64,000 nt of DNA from Chitinophagaceae bacterium (lineage in GTDB: Bacteria; Bacteroidota; Bacteroidia; Chitinophagales; Chitinophagaceae): assembly GCA_019638595.1 (NCBI GenBank), contig JAHBTJ010000002.1:1-64000 (forward strand). The letters are read 5' to 3'. This document shows positions 29,182 through 37,685 of this stretch, one piece after another. The notes beneath the pieces were generated by a model. That model was given only the letters and a program-made list of their open reading frames with translations. It searched no databases and was not told where the DNA came from. The translations under genes were made by a program, and so were the position numbers. Every line of letters starts with the position of its first letter. Positions within the stretch are counted from its first letter, which is position 1.

Positions 29182-32100
29182 ATGAAGAAAGCGCTGAAGT
29201 GTGCGACGCAACAAAAGCCTCATAGTAGCAAAATTGTTGAGTTCATAAAGATCCATTCACTTCTTTACTCCTTCTTTATTTTGATCGCCGCATTGTTATG
29301 GAGTGGCTGTACCAAAAAAACAACGGCTCCTGTCCAAACGGATATTTCCGGGATAGCGGCGCTTAAGACTGGCTTTGTAAACCCGCCGGATTGGGCCCGT
29401 CCCGGCGTATACTGGTATTTCATGGACGGAAACCTGTCGGAAGAAGGAATGACGAAAGACCTGGAATCAATGTCGGGGTCGGGTATCGGTAATGTGATAT
29501 TCCTGGAAGTAAATGTAGGTGTACCGCGTGGTAAGGTTGATTTTTTAAGTGATCGCTGGCTGGAATTATTTGCGCACGCTGAAAAAGAATGCCGGAGACT
29601 GAACATTGATATGACGTTAGGTATAGGTCCCGGCTGGTCGGGTAGCGGCGGACCATGGGTAGCGCCTGCCCAATCCATGCAGCATCTGGTGTCGGCAGCT
29701 ATCACCGTACAGGGAGGTGAAAATAAAAAAATAAAGCTTCCTGTGCCGCTCCCTAAAAGACCATTCTTTGGTGAAGGCGTGTTTACTCCCGGGTTAAAAA
29801 AGCAGTGGCAGGATTTTTATGAAGATGTGGCTGTCCTGGCATTCCCGCAGCCACAGGATTCAGGTACGATAAAAGACATAGATGAAAAAGCGTTGTATTA
29901 TCGTGCGCCTTATTCGTCGGCTGCAGGTGTAAAACCATTCCTGTCTTCCGATGATGATGGAAGTATCCTTACCGGTGCGGCAATTTCAAAAAATGCTATA
30001 CTTGATCTTACCGGTAAGCTTCAGCCCGACGGAACTATAAACTGGGAAGCGCCACCAGGTAACTGGATGGTTATGCGGTTTGGTACCCGTAATAATGGCG
30101 CCGTTACACGACCGGCTCCTTTTCCCGGGCTGGGCTTTGAAGCGGATAAGCTGGATACGGCTGCTTTAAATGCACACCTGGATGAATATACAGGGAGGAT
30201 ATTCAGGAAGATCGGGAAACCTGCTAAGAAATCTGAAGGGGGATTGAAATTCCTGCACATGGACAGTTGGGAGATGGGCGCGCAAAACTGGACAAAAAAT
30301 ATGCGGGCGGAGTTCATGAAAAGAAGAGGGTATGACCCCCTGCCTTTTTATCCTGTGTATAACGGTCTTATTATAGAAAATCCTGAGATCAGCGAAAGAT
30401 TTCTATGGGATCTTCGCCAAACCGCGCAGGAGCTTGTTTTGGAATACCATGCAGGGCAGGTTAAAAAATACGCTCATCGCCATGGGTTAGGACTATCTAT
30501 AGAACCGTATGACATGAATCCCACGGCAGATCTTGAGCTGGGCGCTGTGGCGGATGTGCCGATGTGTGAATTCTGGAGCAAGGATTTTGGCTTTAATACT
30601 TCATACAGTTGTATTGAAGCGGTATCTATTGCTCACGTTAACGGGCAGTCGCTTGTTCCCGCAGAAGCATTTACCGCCGAAAAAAATGAAGGATGGAAAC
30701 AGTATCCCGGCTCTATGAAATCGCAGGGCGACTGGGCTTTTGCTGCCGGCATTAACCGGCTGGTATACCATACTTTTCAAAGCCAGTCATTACCCGACAG
30801 TTTGCGCCCCGGCATGACGATGGGGCCTTATGGCATACACTGGGACAGGAACCAGACATGGTGGCCAATGGCGGCGGATTATCACCGGTATATTTCACGC
30901 TGCCAGTTTATGTTGCAGCAGGGAAGAACGGTGGCAGATGTTTTGTATCTGTCGCCCGAAGGTGCTCCGCATATTTTCCGCCCGCCTTCGTCGGCGCTTA
31001 GCGGTGAAGAGCCGGTGCGAGACAGGAGAGGATATAATTTCGATGGATGTTCACCGGGACAATTGCTTACTGCAGGCGTGAAAGACAACCAGGTGGTATT
31101 TCCGGGAGGAGCAACGTATAAATTATTAGTGTTGCCTGATGTAAAAACAATGACGCCCCGTTTGCTGGAAAAGATCGGAGAATTAGTACGCGAAGGCGCA
31201 GTAGTGGTGGGTGGTCCGCCTGCTCAGTCGCCGGGGCTGACAGCATATCCTGACTGTGATGAGTTGGTAAAATCACTGTCCCTCACCATATGGGGTGCGT
31301 TGGAAGTTCCGCCGGGTTATACAGAACGTGCATATGGCAAAGGAAAGATCATTTGGGGCGCCGGCATAAGCACCAAATCGGATGGACTTTACCCGCTATA
31401 TAGCATAACCGCCAATATATTAAAGAATATGGGCGTACCCGAAGATTTTGAATGGGCCGGCGATCTGCGCTATACGCATCGTACTGCTCCCGGTTGGGAT
31501 ATGTATTTTGTAGCAAATAAAACTACGGAGCCTTTGAATGCGGATGCCATATTCCGCTGCGATAGTGGCAGCCCTGAGCTTTGGGATCCTGTTACCGGAG
31601 ATATGAAGCCATTACCGGTCTTTACACAACAAAACGGGCAAATAGCTATCCCTTTACAGTTTCAACCGAACCAAAGCTTTTTTATTGTTTTCAGAAAAGG
31701 AGCAAAATCTACACCGGTTCCTGCTAAAGAGAATTTTCCGGGATATAACAATATAGCAACGTTAGAAGGTGCATGGACAGTGTCTTTTGATCCCAAGTGG
31801 GGAGGTCCCAAAAAAATAGTATTTGACCAGTTGCAGGATTGGACCACCCGCCCCGAAGAAGGAATAAAATACTATTCTGGAACGGCTGTTTACAGGCAAA
31901 GCTTTGATCTTCCTGGAAATAATAAAAGCCGGCGCCTTTTTCTTGACCTGGGAGAAGTAAACAATATGGCGCAGGTAACATTGAACGGGAAAGACCTGGG
32001 TGTAGTATGGACCGCTCCCTGGCAGGTGGAGATCACGGGTATTGTAAAAGAAAAGGACAACCAGTTGGAGATAGCTGTTGTGAACTTATGGCCCAACCGC

Positions 32101-32292
32101 TTAATAGGTGATGAACAGTTGCCGGATGACGGGGTAAAGAACGGGCAGTGGCCCGAATGGCTGCAGCAGGGTAAAGCGCGTACCAGCGGCAGGTTTACAT
32201 TTACTACCTACAAACATTATAAAAAAGATTCACCATTATTGCCATCGGGGCTTACAGGCCCGGTGAGCATAAAAGAAATGTCAACGGATTGA
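29182..32292 (+). CDS. GH106 alpha-L-rhamnosidase lipoprotein
   Basis: A 1036-residue lipoprotein; with the start at ATG 29182 a transmembrane-like signal ends in the lipobox LWSGC. It shows GH106 hallmarks: the opening PPDWARPGVYWYFMDGNLS, the barrel stretch MTLGIGPGWSGSGGPWV, FLHMDSWEMGAQNWT and the C-terminal carbohydrate-binding-like domain with VTLNGKDLGVVWTAPW. GH106 enzymes release alpha-L-rhamnose, for example from rhamnogalacturonan side chains. It is the last enzyme of the utilisation locus. Its final codons overlap the beginning of a dispersed palindromic repeat (32285-32395). Confidence 0.9.
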   Translation: MKKALKCATQQKPHSSKIVEFIKIHSLLYSFFILIAALLWSGCTKKTTAPVQTDISGIAALKTGFVNPPDWARPGVYWYFMDGNLSEEGMTKDLESMSGSGIGNVIFLEVNVGVPRGKVDFLSDRWLELFAHAEKECRRLNIDMTLGIGPGWSGSGGPWVAPAQSMQHLVSAAITVQGGENKKIKLPVPLPKRPFFGEGVFTPGLKKQWQDFYEDVAVLAFPQPQDSGTIKDIDEKALYYRAPYSSAAGVKPFLSSDDDGSILTGAAISKNAILDLTGKLQPDGTINWEAPPGNWMVMRFGTRNNGAVTRPAPFPGLGFEADKLDTAALNAHLDEYTGRIFRKIGKPAKKSEGGLKFLHMDSWEMGAQNWTKNMRAEFMKRRGYDPLPFYPVYNGLIIENPEISERFLWDLRQTAQELVLEYHAGQVKKYAHRHGLGLSIEPYDMNPTADLELGAVADVPMCEFWSKDFGFNTSYSCIEAVSIAHVNGQSLVPAEAFTAEKNEGWKQYPGSMKSQGDWAFAAGINRLVYHTFQSQSLPDSLRPGMTMGPYGIHWDRNQTWWPMAADYHRYISRCQFMLQQGRTVADVLYLSPEGAPHIFRPPSSALSGEEPVRDRRGYNFDGCSPGQLLTAGVKDNQVVFPGGATYKLLVLPDVKTMTPRLLEKIGELVREGAVVVGGPPAQSPGLTAYPDCDELVKSLSLTIWGALEVPPGYTERAYGKGKIIWGAGISTKSDGLYPLYSITANILKNMGVPEDFEWAGDLRYTHRTAPGWDMYFVANKTTEPLNADAIFRCDSGSPELWDPVTGDMKPLPVFTQQNGQIAIPLQFQPNQSFFIVFRKGAKSTPVPAKENFPGYNNIATLEGAWTVSFDPKWGGPKKIVFDQLQDWTTRPEEGIKYYSGTAVYRQSFDLPGNNKSRRLFLDLGEVNNMAQVTLNGKDLGVVWTAPWQVEITGIVKEKDNQLEIAVVNLWPNRLIGDEQLPDDGVKNGQWPEWLQQGKARTSGRFTFTTYKHYKKDSPLLPSGLTGPVSIKEMSTD

Positions 32293-32395
32293 AATCCGTT
32301 CAAACAAAATGCAATCGCACCTACGGCTCTAGGTATAGCCTGTTTCCAGGGCCATCGGCTTGATAGTATATTTCTGCGTGGGATTTCAATCCCAT
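32285..32395. repeat. dispersed ~110-bp repeat, copy 1
   Basis: It starts CGGATTGAAATCCGTTCAAA, ends GGGATTTCAATCCCA, and contains a GCACCTACGGCTC / CCATCGGCTTGAT inner inverted pair. It resembles 33188-33297 in the same orientation, with similar terminal palindromes. It overlaps the last bases of the GH106 gene. Confidence 0.75.
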
Positions 32396-32402
32396 GAAGA
32401 TA

Positions 32403-33167
32403 TTAATCCCATATTTCATTGGCGGCTGTCAATACAATGGGTTGATCATCTGTTACAACTATCGTGTGTTCATGCTGCGCCGTAAATCCGCCATGCTGCC
32501 CCAGAAAAGTCCAGCCATCACTTTGCTCCACCGCCATGGTAGAACGTGTGGAAATAAATGTTTCAATTGCCACCACAGAATTTTTCCTGAATCTTTTCAG
32601 GTTGAGCCGGTCGTAATAGCAGGCAATTTCATGTGGTTCCTCGTGCAGGCTTTTGCCAACGCCATGGCCGGTAAGATTTTTAATTACTTTATATCCCGCT
32701 TTCTTTGCCTGTGTTTCGATCAGCCGGCCGATATCAGCAATTTTCACCCCGCCTTTTATCCGGGCAATGGCATTGTGTAAAATTCTTTTGGAAGTATCTA
32801 CCAGGCGCTGGTGCTCATGAATGTCGTTGCCTACAACAAAAGAACCTCCATTATCCGACCAGAATCCATCCAGCTCCGCTGAAACATCAATATTGACCAG
32901 ATCTCCTTCCCGCAATATTTTGGTGTGAGAAGGTATACCGTGGGCAATTTCGTTGTTTATACTGATGCAGGTCCAACCCGGGAAACCATAAGTAAGCCGG
33001 GGTGCTGATTTCGCACCAAAGCTATTCAGTATGTTTCCACCAAAATCATCCAGCTCTTTCGTATTCATACCAGGATGCGCATACTCACGCATCCTTTTTA
33101 AAGTGATGCCTACTATTTCGCTGATCCTTTTTATTCCGTCCATTTCTGTTTGCGTGGTAATTGACAT
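32403..33167 (-). CDS. map: type I methionine aminopeptidase
   Basis: A 254-residue metalloprotease that removes N-terminal Met from new proteins. All five metal ligands can be placed: Asp in NIDVSAELDG, Asp in SDNGGSF, His in TGHGVGKSLHEEP, Glu in VAIETF and Glu in AQHEHTIVV. The first codon is ATG 33167; the longer frame to 33269 reads into a repeat. Length and motifs are normal for type I enzymes. It lies alone between two copies of a dispersed repeat, away from the ribosomal-protein context of the housekeeping map gene, so it may be an extra copy. Confidence 0.95.
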   Translation of the reverse strand: MSITTQTEMDGIKRISEIVGITLKRMREYAHPGMNTKELDDFGGNILNSFGAKSAPRLTYGFPGWTCISINNEIAHGIPSHTKILREGDLVNIDVSAELDGFWSDNGGSFVVGNDIHEHQRLVDTSKRILHNAIARIKGGVKIADIGRLIETQAKKAGYKVIKNLTGHGVGKSLHEEPHEIACYYDRLNLKRFRKNSVVAIETFISTRSTMAVEQSDGWTFLGQHGGFTAQHEHTIVVTDDQPIVLTAANEIWD

Positions 33168-33187
33168 AGTGGTGCAAAGGTATACAA

Positions 33188-33297
33188 CGGAATAAGATCC
33201 GTTCAAATAAAATATAATCGAGCCTGCGGCTCCTGATATTCCTTCGCTCAGGGCCGTAGGTTCGATCACATATATTTCACCGGGATTTTAATCCCGG
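33188..33297. repeat. dispersed ~110-bp repeat, copy 2
   Basis: Same family and orientation as 32285-32395. It starts CGGAATAAGATCCGTTCAAA, has an inner pair GAGCCTGCGGCTC / GGCCGTAGGTTCGAT, and ends CCGGGATTTTAATCCCGG. With copy 1 it brackets map. Confidence 0.75.
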
Positions 33298-33391
33298 TAC
33301 TGTGATTTATCATTTGAACATAGCGAAAAGCTGCTCATTTTGTCTTATTTTACATTCAATAACATTATTGAAAACACTTTATTAACCAATT

Positions 33392-34486
33392 ATGAAACTC
33401 ACCAAAGGCTATACACAATGGCTGAAGCAATTAAAAATTCGTGTGCGGTCTGCACAAATAAAAGCCGCGCTAAAAGTAAATGCAGAATTATTAAGCCTTT
33501 ACTGGGATATAGGAGTAGAAATTCTTGAAAAAGAAAAAAATGCCGGATGGGGAACAGGCTTCTTGCCAAAGTTATCTCAGGACCTTCAAAAAACTTTTCC
33601 TGATTTAAAAGGATTTTCTCTTACTAATATCAAATACATAAGGCTATGGGTGAATTTTTACGAGTTTTCAATTCGTCAACAGCTTGTTGACGAATTGAGA
33701 GGATATCCAAAAAAGAAATCAATTCGCCTAAAAGGTCAACAAGCTGTTGACCAAATTCCTTCTATACTTACTACAATTCCCTGGGGGCATCACCTGCAGA
33801 TCATAACCAAATGTAAAGATGTTAAAGAAGCCCTGTTTTATATTATACAAACCACACAGCATAACTGGAGCAGAAGCGTACTGGTACACCAGATGGAAAG
33901 CGGGTTATATAAGCGAAAAGGCAAAGCCCTTACAAATTTTGAATATACCCTGCCTAAACTACAAAGCGACCTGGCCAATGAATTATTAAAAAATCCATAT
34001 CATTTTGATTTCCTGCAACTGGGAGAAAAAGTTACGGAAAAAGATCTTGAAACAGCGCTTACCGATCAGTTGGTAAAATTTCTGCTTGAACTCGGAGCCG
34101 GATTTGCCTATATCAACAGGCAGCAGTTACTGGTAGTTGATGGAGAAGATTTTTTTATTGACCTGCTGTTTTATCATACCAGGCTGCATTGCTATGTTAT
34201 AGTGGAACTTAAGATGGATCATTTTAAGCCTGAATATGCCGGTAAGTTGAATTTTTACTTAGCGGCTGTTGATGCTCAATTAAAATTATCGCAGGATCAA
34301 CCTTCTATTGGATTATTGCTTTGTAAAAAAGCAGGTAAACTCATTGTTGAATACTCGCTGAAAAACATTGGTACACCTATTGGTGTTAGTGAGTACAAAT
34401 TAACAGAATCAATACCTGCAAAAATGAAAGGTAAGCTGCCAAGCATTCAGCAGATTGAAAAGGGATTGAAACATAAGGAGAAGTAA
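33392..34486 (+). CDS. YhcG-like PDDEXK nuclease (DUF1016 family)
   Basis: A 364-residue protein of the DUF1016/YhcG family. The helical N-terminal domain (about residues 5-95: KVNAELLSLYWDIG, WGTGFLPKLSQDL, IKYIRLWVNFY) and the conserved IPWGHHLQIITKC stretch are clear. The C-terminal PD-(D/E)xK nuclease core reads FFIDLLFYHTRLHCYVIVELK, with Asp, Glu and Lys in the expected spacing. YhcG-like proteins occur in defence and mobile-element contexts. The linker between about residues 94 and 125 contains the repeated peptides QQLVDE and QQAVDQ, encoded by two palindromes absent from most relatives as far as I recall. A third palindrome follows the stop. Confidence 0.88.
   Translation: MKLTKGYTQWLKQLKIRVRSAQIKAALKVNAELLSLYWDIGVEILEKEKNAGWGTGFLPKLSQDLQKTFPDLKGFSLTNIKYIRLWVNFYEFSIRQQLVDELRGYPKKKSIRLKGQQAVDQIPSILTTIPWGHHLQIITKCKDVKEALFYIIQTTQHNWSRSVLVHQMESGLYKRKGKALTNFEYTLPKLQSDLANELLKNPYHFDFLQLGEKVTEKDLETALTDQLVKFLLELGAGFAYINRQQLLVVDGEDFFIDLLFYHTRLHCYVIVELKMDHFKPEYAGKLNFYLAAVDAQLKLSQDQPSIGLLLCKKAGKLIVEYSLKNIGTPIGVSEYKLTESIPAKMKGKLPSIQQIEKGLKHKEK
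33669..33697. repeat. 29-bp palindrome inside the YhcG gene, copy 1
   Basis: Perfect 13-bp arms CAATTCGTCAACA / TGTTGACGAATTG around a central GCT. It encodes part of the linker (RQQLVDE). It shares GTCAACA-NNN-TGTTGAC with two further copies. Confidence 0.85.
33734..33752. repeat. palindrome inside the YhcG gene, copy 2
   Basis: 8-bp arms GGTCAACA / TGTTGACC around a central AGC, encoding GQQAVDQ. It has the same core as the copies at 33669-33697 and 34502-34528, with the central triplet in the opposite sense to copy 1. Confidence 0.8.
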
Positions 34487-34501
34487 TTTTCGTTATTGTG
34501 T

Positions 34502-34528
34502 ATTTCGTCAACAAGCTGTTGACGAAAT
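34502..34528. repeat. palindrome after the YhcG gene, copy 3
   Basis: Perfect 12-bp arms ATTTCGTCAACA / TGTTGACGAAAT around AGC, 15 bases after the YhcG stop. It may also act as a terminator, but it lacks a U-tract. Confidence 0.8.
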
Positions 34529-34600
34529 GCAGGTCAGCTTAAAACGACAACCGGCTAAACGACACTATAAATGCTTCACTGCCTGCACATGCAATCCTAA

Positions 34601-35455
34601 CTACCCTAATTCTGGCCCTGCGATGGCAAATAATCGGCTTGTATCACCGGTAAATGGATTTTGTTCTTTATACATTCTCACGAACCGGCGTTGTTCGCTG
34701 AATCCTAAGCTTTGGAGCAGTTGTATCATCTCTTTTTTATCGGATGGCACATCTATAACAACCCGTTGGCTGGAGAGTTTTTCAAGTGCCTGTATTATCA
34801 GTGTCACGGCTTGATCGGGGGTGGCAGCTACTACCGGACCGATATGATGATAACGATACCCATCCCTGCCCAGCGCAAATCCTTCGAGGCGGTTGTTATC
34901 TTCCAGCACCCAGGCTTTGCGGGGATACTGTTGTATGTAATATTCTATCAGCTTCTTCCTTTCAATGCCGAACGCTATTTCATCCAGTGCTGTGATCTGC
35001 GAAATATGTTTGGACGAAGCCTGTTGCAATAACCGGGAATGATTGACGGGAGTGCCTGAAGTCATTACATTTACCATTCTCGCGATCGTATACTCAGGTA
35101 AAAATCCAAACTGCTTGTATACTGGCTCTCCGAACGCTGTAGCATCCAGCTTGGTAACAGCCGTATAGTGCTGAAAAACATAGTTCAGCATTAATTTGCT
35201 AATGCCTTTTCCCCTGTATTGCTTATCTACCAGCACCATACCTATCCAGCCAAGCTTTCCGACGTAATCTAGTACAATGGTGGTACCTGTGATTTTATTA
35301 TCGTGTACGGCAGCTACACAAATATTGCGGGAATCCTCAATCAAAAATTGCCAGTCATTTGCTGTCTGGTTCCAGCCTGCGTCAATTGATAACTGCATTG
35401 CCCCGTCAATATCATCAGGCTGTAATATTCTTAATGTGACATTTGCCGTTTGCAT
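34601..35455 (-). CDS. GNAT N-acetyltransferase, two-domain
   Basis: A 284-residue acetyltransferase. The N-terminal GNAT domain (about residues 5-130) has the acetyl-CoA binding stretch VLVDKQYRGKGISKLML (the Q/RxxGxG/A motif). A second, divergent GNAT-like domain fills the C-terminal half (LEGFALGRDGYRYHHIGPVVA, then SLGFSEQRRFVRMY). Its substrate cannot be told from sequence. It lies 20 bases after the MFS gene on the same strand, so it may be the last gene of the sugar-catabolism operon. Confidence 0.85.
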   Translation of the reverse strand: MQTANVTLRILQPDDIDGAMQLSIDAGWNQTANDWQFLIEDSRNICVAAVHDNKITGTTIVLDYVGKLGWIGMVLVDKQYRGKGISKLMLNYVFQHYTAVTKLDATAFGEPVYKQFGFLPEYTIARMVNVMTSGTPVNHSRLLQQASSKHISQITALDEIAFGIERKKLIEYYIQQYPRKAWVLEDNNRLEGFALGRDGYRYHHIGPVVAATPDQAVTLIIQALEKLSSQRVVIDVPSDKKEMIQLLQSLGFSEQRRFVRMYKEQNPFTGDTSRLFAIAGPELG

Positions 35456-35475
35456 GTTAAAATAAAGACCCTAAG

Positions 35476-36717
35476 TCATTTTTCTTCTTCCGTGTAATCC
35501 ATTTCCTTTTTAAAAGTCTCTTCCAGAAAGAACAGCGCTATAAATGCCAGCACGTAAGCGATCAACCCTGTGATCAATGCGCTGTAAATGATACCGGAAT
35601 TAGGCTTCAGCAATGCAAAAAGCGCTGTAAGCGGAATAACCGTAGCTCGTACAAAATTAGGAATGGTGGTAGCTACTGTTGCCCTAAGGTTGGAACCAAA
35701 AAGCTCTGCGGCTACGGTAATGAACAGCGTCCAGTAACCGCTGGAAAACCCGAGACAGGCGCATACTACATACAACATGGTGGCAGAACCAACCGGCACA
35801 AGCAGGTAAACCAGCACTAATGAAACGGATAAAAGCATAAATACCAGTATGGCTTTTTTCCTGCTTTGTAAATACTGGCTCAGGAAACCACTTACCAGGT
35901 TGCCGGCTACCTGCCCGGAAAATGCGAGCATCACAGCCTTGCCGGCGTTGATGGGTTTATCCAAGCCTAATGCAGTGCTGAACTCCGGGGAGAAAGTGAT
36001 TAATATACCTACCACAAACCATATCGGCATCCCGATAATTATACCGTTCAGGTATTTGAAAAATCGTTTCCGGTTATTGAATAGCATCCTTACATTGCCA
36101 CGTTTTATTTTTTGCTCTTTAAGCTGTACAAAAATGCCTGATTCAAAAACCCGGAATCGTAGTATAAGCAACAGCAGGCCCAACCCGCCGCCGATAAAAT
36201 AAGAGATGCGCCAGTCGAAGAAGTAAGATACCAGGTAAGCCAGCAATGCACCCAGCACACCCATGGTTGCTACTAACGTTGCTCCATACCCTCTTATCCT
36301 GGCCGGTAGAATTTCCGATACCAGCGTGATGCCGGCTCCCAGTTCACCTGCCAGTCCAAAGCCCGCAATAAAACGCAGCACGGCATAAGCGCCTACGGAA
36401 TGCACCAAGCCATTACCGATATTAGCCAGCGAATAAATTAAAATAGAGCCGAACAATACCGACAGCCGCCCCCTCCGGTCTCCCATAATGCCCCAAACAA
36501 TACCGCCGATGAGCATCCCCGCCATTTGCAGGTTCAGCAACATAAGCCCGTCTTCCATGATCTTTTCCTGCGACAACCCCAGGGATGCAAGGCTTGGCAC
36601 ACGAACAATGCTGAAAAGGAACAGGTCGTACATATCAACCATATAACCCAATGCCGCAACTAATACCGGGAGCCGCAAGAGATGACTTACCGTTGACCTG
36701 GAGGAAACTGTTTGCAT
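35476..36717 (-). CDS. MFS transporter, sugar/organic acid type
   Basis: A 413-residue integral membrane protein with about 12 hydrophobic segments. The MFS loop motif GDRRGRLSVLFGS lies between helices 2 and 3, and a related LPARIRGYGATLV stretch follows helix 4. It resembles the SP/anion-cation symporter groups that import sugars, uronates or aromatic acids. It lies downstream of an SDR, a Gfo/Idh/MocA oxidoreductase, a TIM-barrel isomerase and a GH88 enzyme on the same strand, so a uronate or uronide released by GH88 is a reasonable cargo. This is inference. Confidence 0.87.
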   Translation of the reverse strand: MQTVSSRSTVSHLLRLPVLVAALGYMVDMYDLFLFSIVRVPSLASLGLSQEKIMEDGLMLLNLQMAGMLIGGIVWGIMGDRRGRLSVLFGSILIYSLANIGNGLVHSVGAYAVLRFIAGFGLAGELGAGITLVSEILPARIRGYGATLVATMGVLGALLAYLVSYFFDWRISYFIGGGLGLLLLILRFRVFESGIFVQLKEQKIKRGNVRMLFNNRKRFFKYLNGIIIGMPIWFVVGILITFSPEFSTALGLDKPINAGKAVMLAFSGQVAGNLVSGFLSQYLQSRKKAILVFMLLSVSLVLVYLLVPVGSATMLYVVCACLGFSSGYWTLFITVAAELFGSNLRATVATTIPNFVRATVIPLTALFALLKPNSGIIYSALITGLIAYVLAFIALFFLEETFKKEMDYTEEEK

Positions 36718-36800
36718 ATGCTGTAATGTTTATTAAATGTTTATGGTTTGTGGTTTGTAGTTTGTGGCATCTTCCTCCTTCCCTCTCACCCCTCCACCTT

Positions 36801-37571
36801 TTACAGCCTCGGTATCGTCATCCCGCCATCTGCCATAATTACCTGCCCTGTTGAATATAAAAAATCACCTTTTGCAAGCGCGGCAACAACCTTACCTACA
36901 TCTTCCGGCTCACCCCAGCGTTGCTGTACACATAATCCTTCACCTATCAGCTTATCATATTTTTCTTTTACGCCAGCCGTCATATCGGTACGTATAATGC
37001 CCGGGCGTACTTCATACACCGGTATATTAAATTCACCCAGCCGTACCGCAAACAATTGCGTTGCCATGCTCAGCCCGGCTTTTGATAAACAATATTCTCC
37101 CCGGTTTACCGAAGCTACTGTTGCGGATATGGAACTTACATTAATGATACAACCGCTAAAAGCCGTGTCATTTTGTTTTTGTTCAATCATCCAGTTGGCA
37201 GCCTGTTGGGTAAGAAAATAGCAACCCTTCAGGTTTGTCGTCATTACTTCATCATAGCTTTCTTCAGTCGCATCAAGAATATCTTTACGTTCACGCGGAG
37301 CGATCCCTGCATTGTTTACCAGTATATGTAAGGCGCCGTAATGCTCCCTGACGCTGCTGATCATGTTTTTCCTGTCGGCAGAGGATGCAATGCTACCCCT
37401 GCAGTAAATTACGGTGGCCCCCAATGCTTTCAATTCATCAATAGCGGCTTGTACAGCTTCCTCCGGCCGCGTTCCATTCACTGCAAGATTGAAACCATCT
37501 TTCGCCAGTTGTGTGGCAATGCCAAAGCCTATTCCTCTTGTGCCGCCGGTAATCAATGCTACTCTTTTCAT
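36801..37571 (-). CDS. short-chain dehydrogenase/reductase
   Basis: A 256-residue classical SDR. The NAD(P)-binding motif TGGTRGIG is at about residues 8-15, NNAG at about 87-90, and the catalytic Ser and YCLSK motif at about 145-165. Length and fold are standard. It probably oxidises or reduces a sugar acid or keto-sugar intermediate in the pathway formed by its operon neighbours. It is annotated by family only, since SDR substrate cannot be read from motifs. Confidence 0.9.
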   Translation of the reverse strand: MKRVALITGGTRGIGFGIATQLAKDGFNLAVNGTRPEEAVQAAIDELKALGATVIYCRGSIASSADRKNMISSVREHYGALHILVNNAGIAPRERKDILDATEESYDEVMTTNLKGCYFLTQQAANWMIEQKQNDTAFSGCIINVSSISATVASVNRGEYCLSKAGLSMATQLFAVRLGEFNIPVYEVRPGIIRTDMTAGVKEKYDKLIGEGLCVQQRWGEPEDVGKVVAALAKGDFLYSTGQVIMADGGMTIPRL

Positions 37572-37589
37572 TTCTGTTTATTATTTTAT

Positions 37590-37654
37590 GATGAACCATT
37601 AAGGCATTAAGGAACATTAAGACTTAACTTTTCTTAACTTCTTAATGGTTCATC
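37590..37654. repeat. inverted repeat between SDR and Gfo/Idh/MocA genes
   Basis: 14-bp perfect arms GATGAACCATTAAG / CTTAATGGTTCATC with a 37-base loop that is itself rich in CATTAAG/CTTAA words. It may act as a processing or attenuation hairpin inside the operon. Confidence 0.65.
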
Positions 37655-37685
37655 TATCTTCTTTATACCCACTAATATAGTTCCT

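Noticed and set aside
33669-34528. CRISPR-like array from three spaced palindromes
   Set aside because: Only three copies, irregular spacing, two inside a coding frame and no cas genes.
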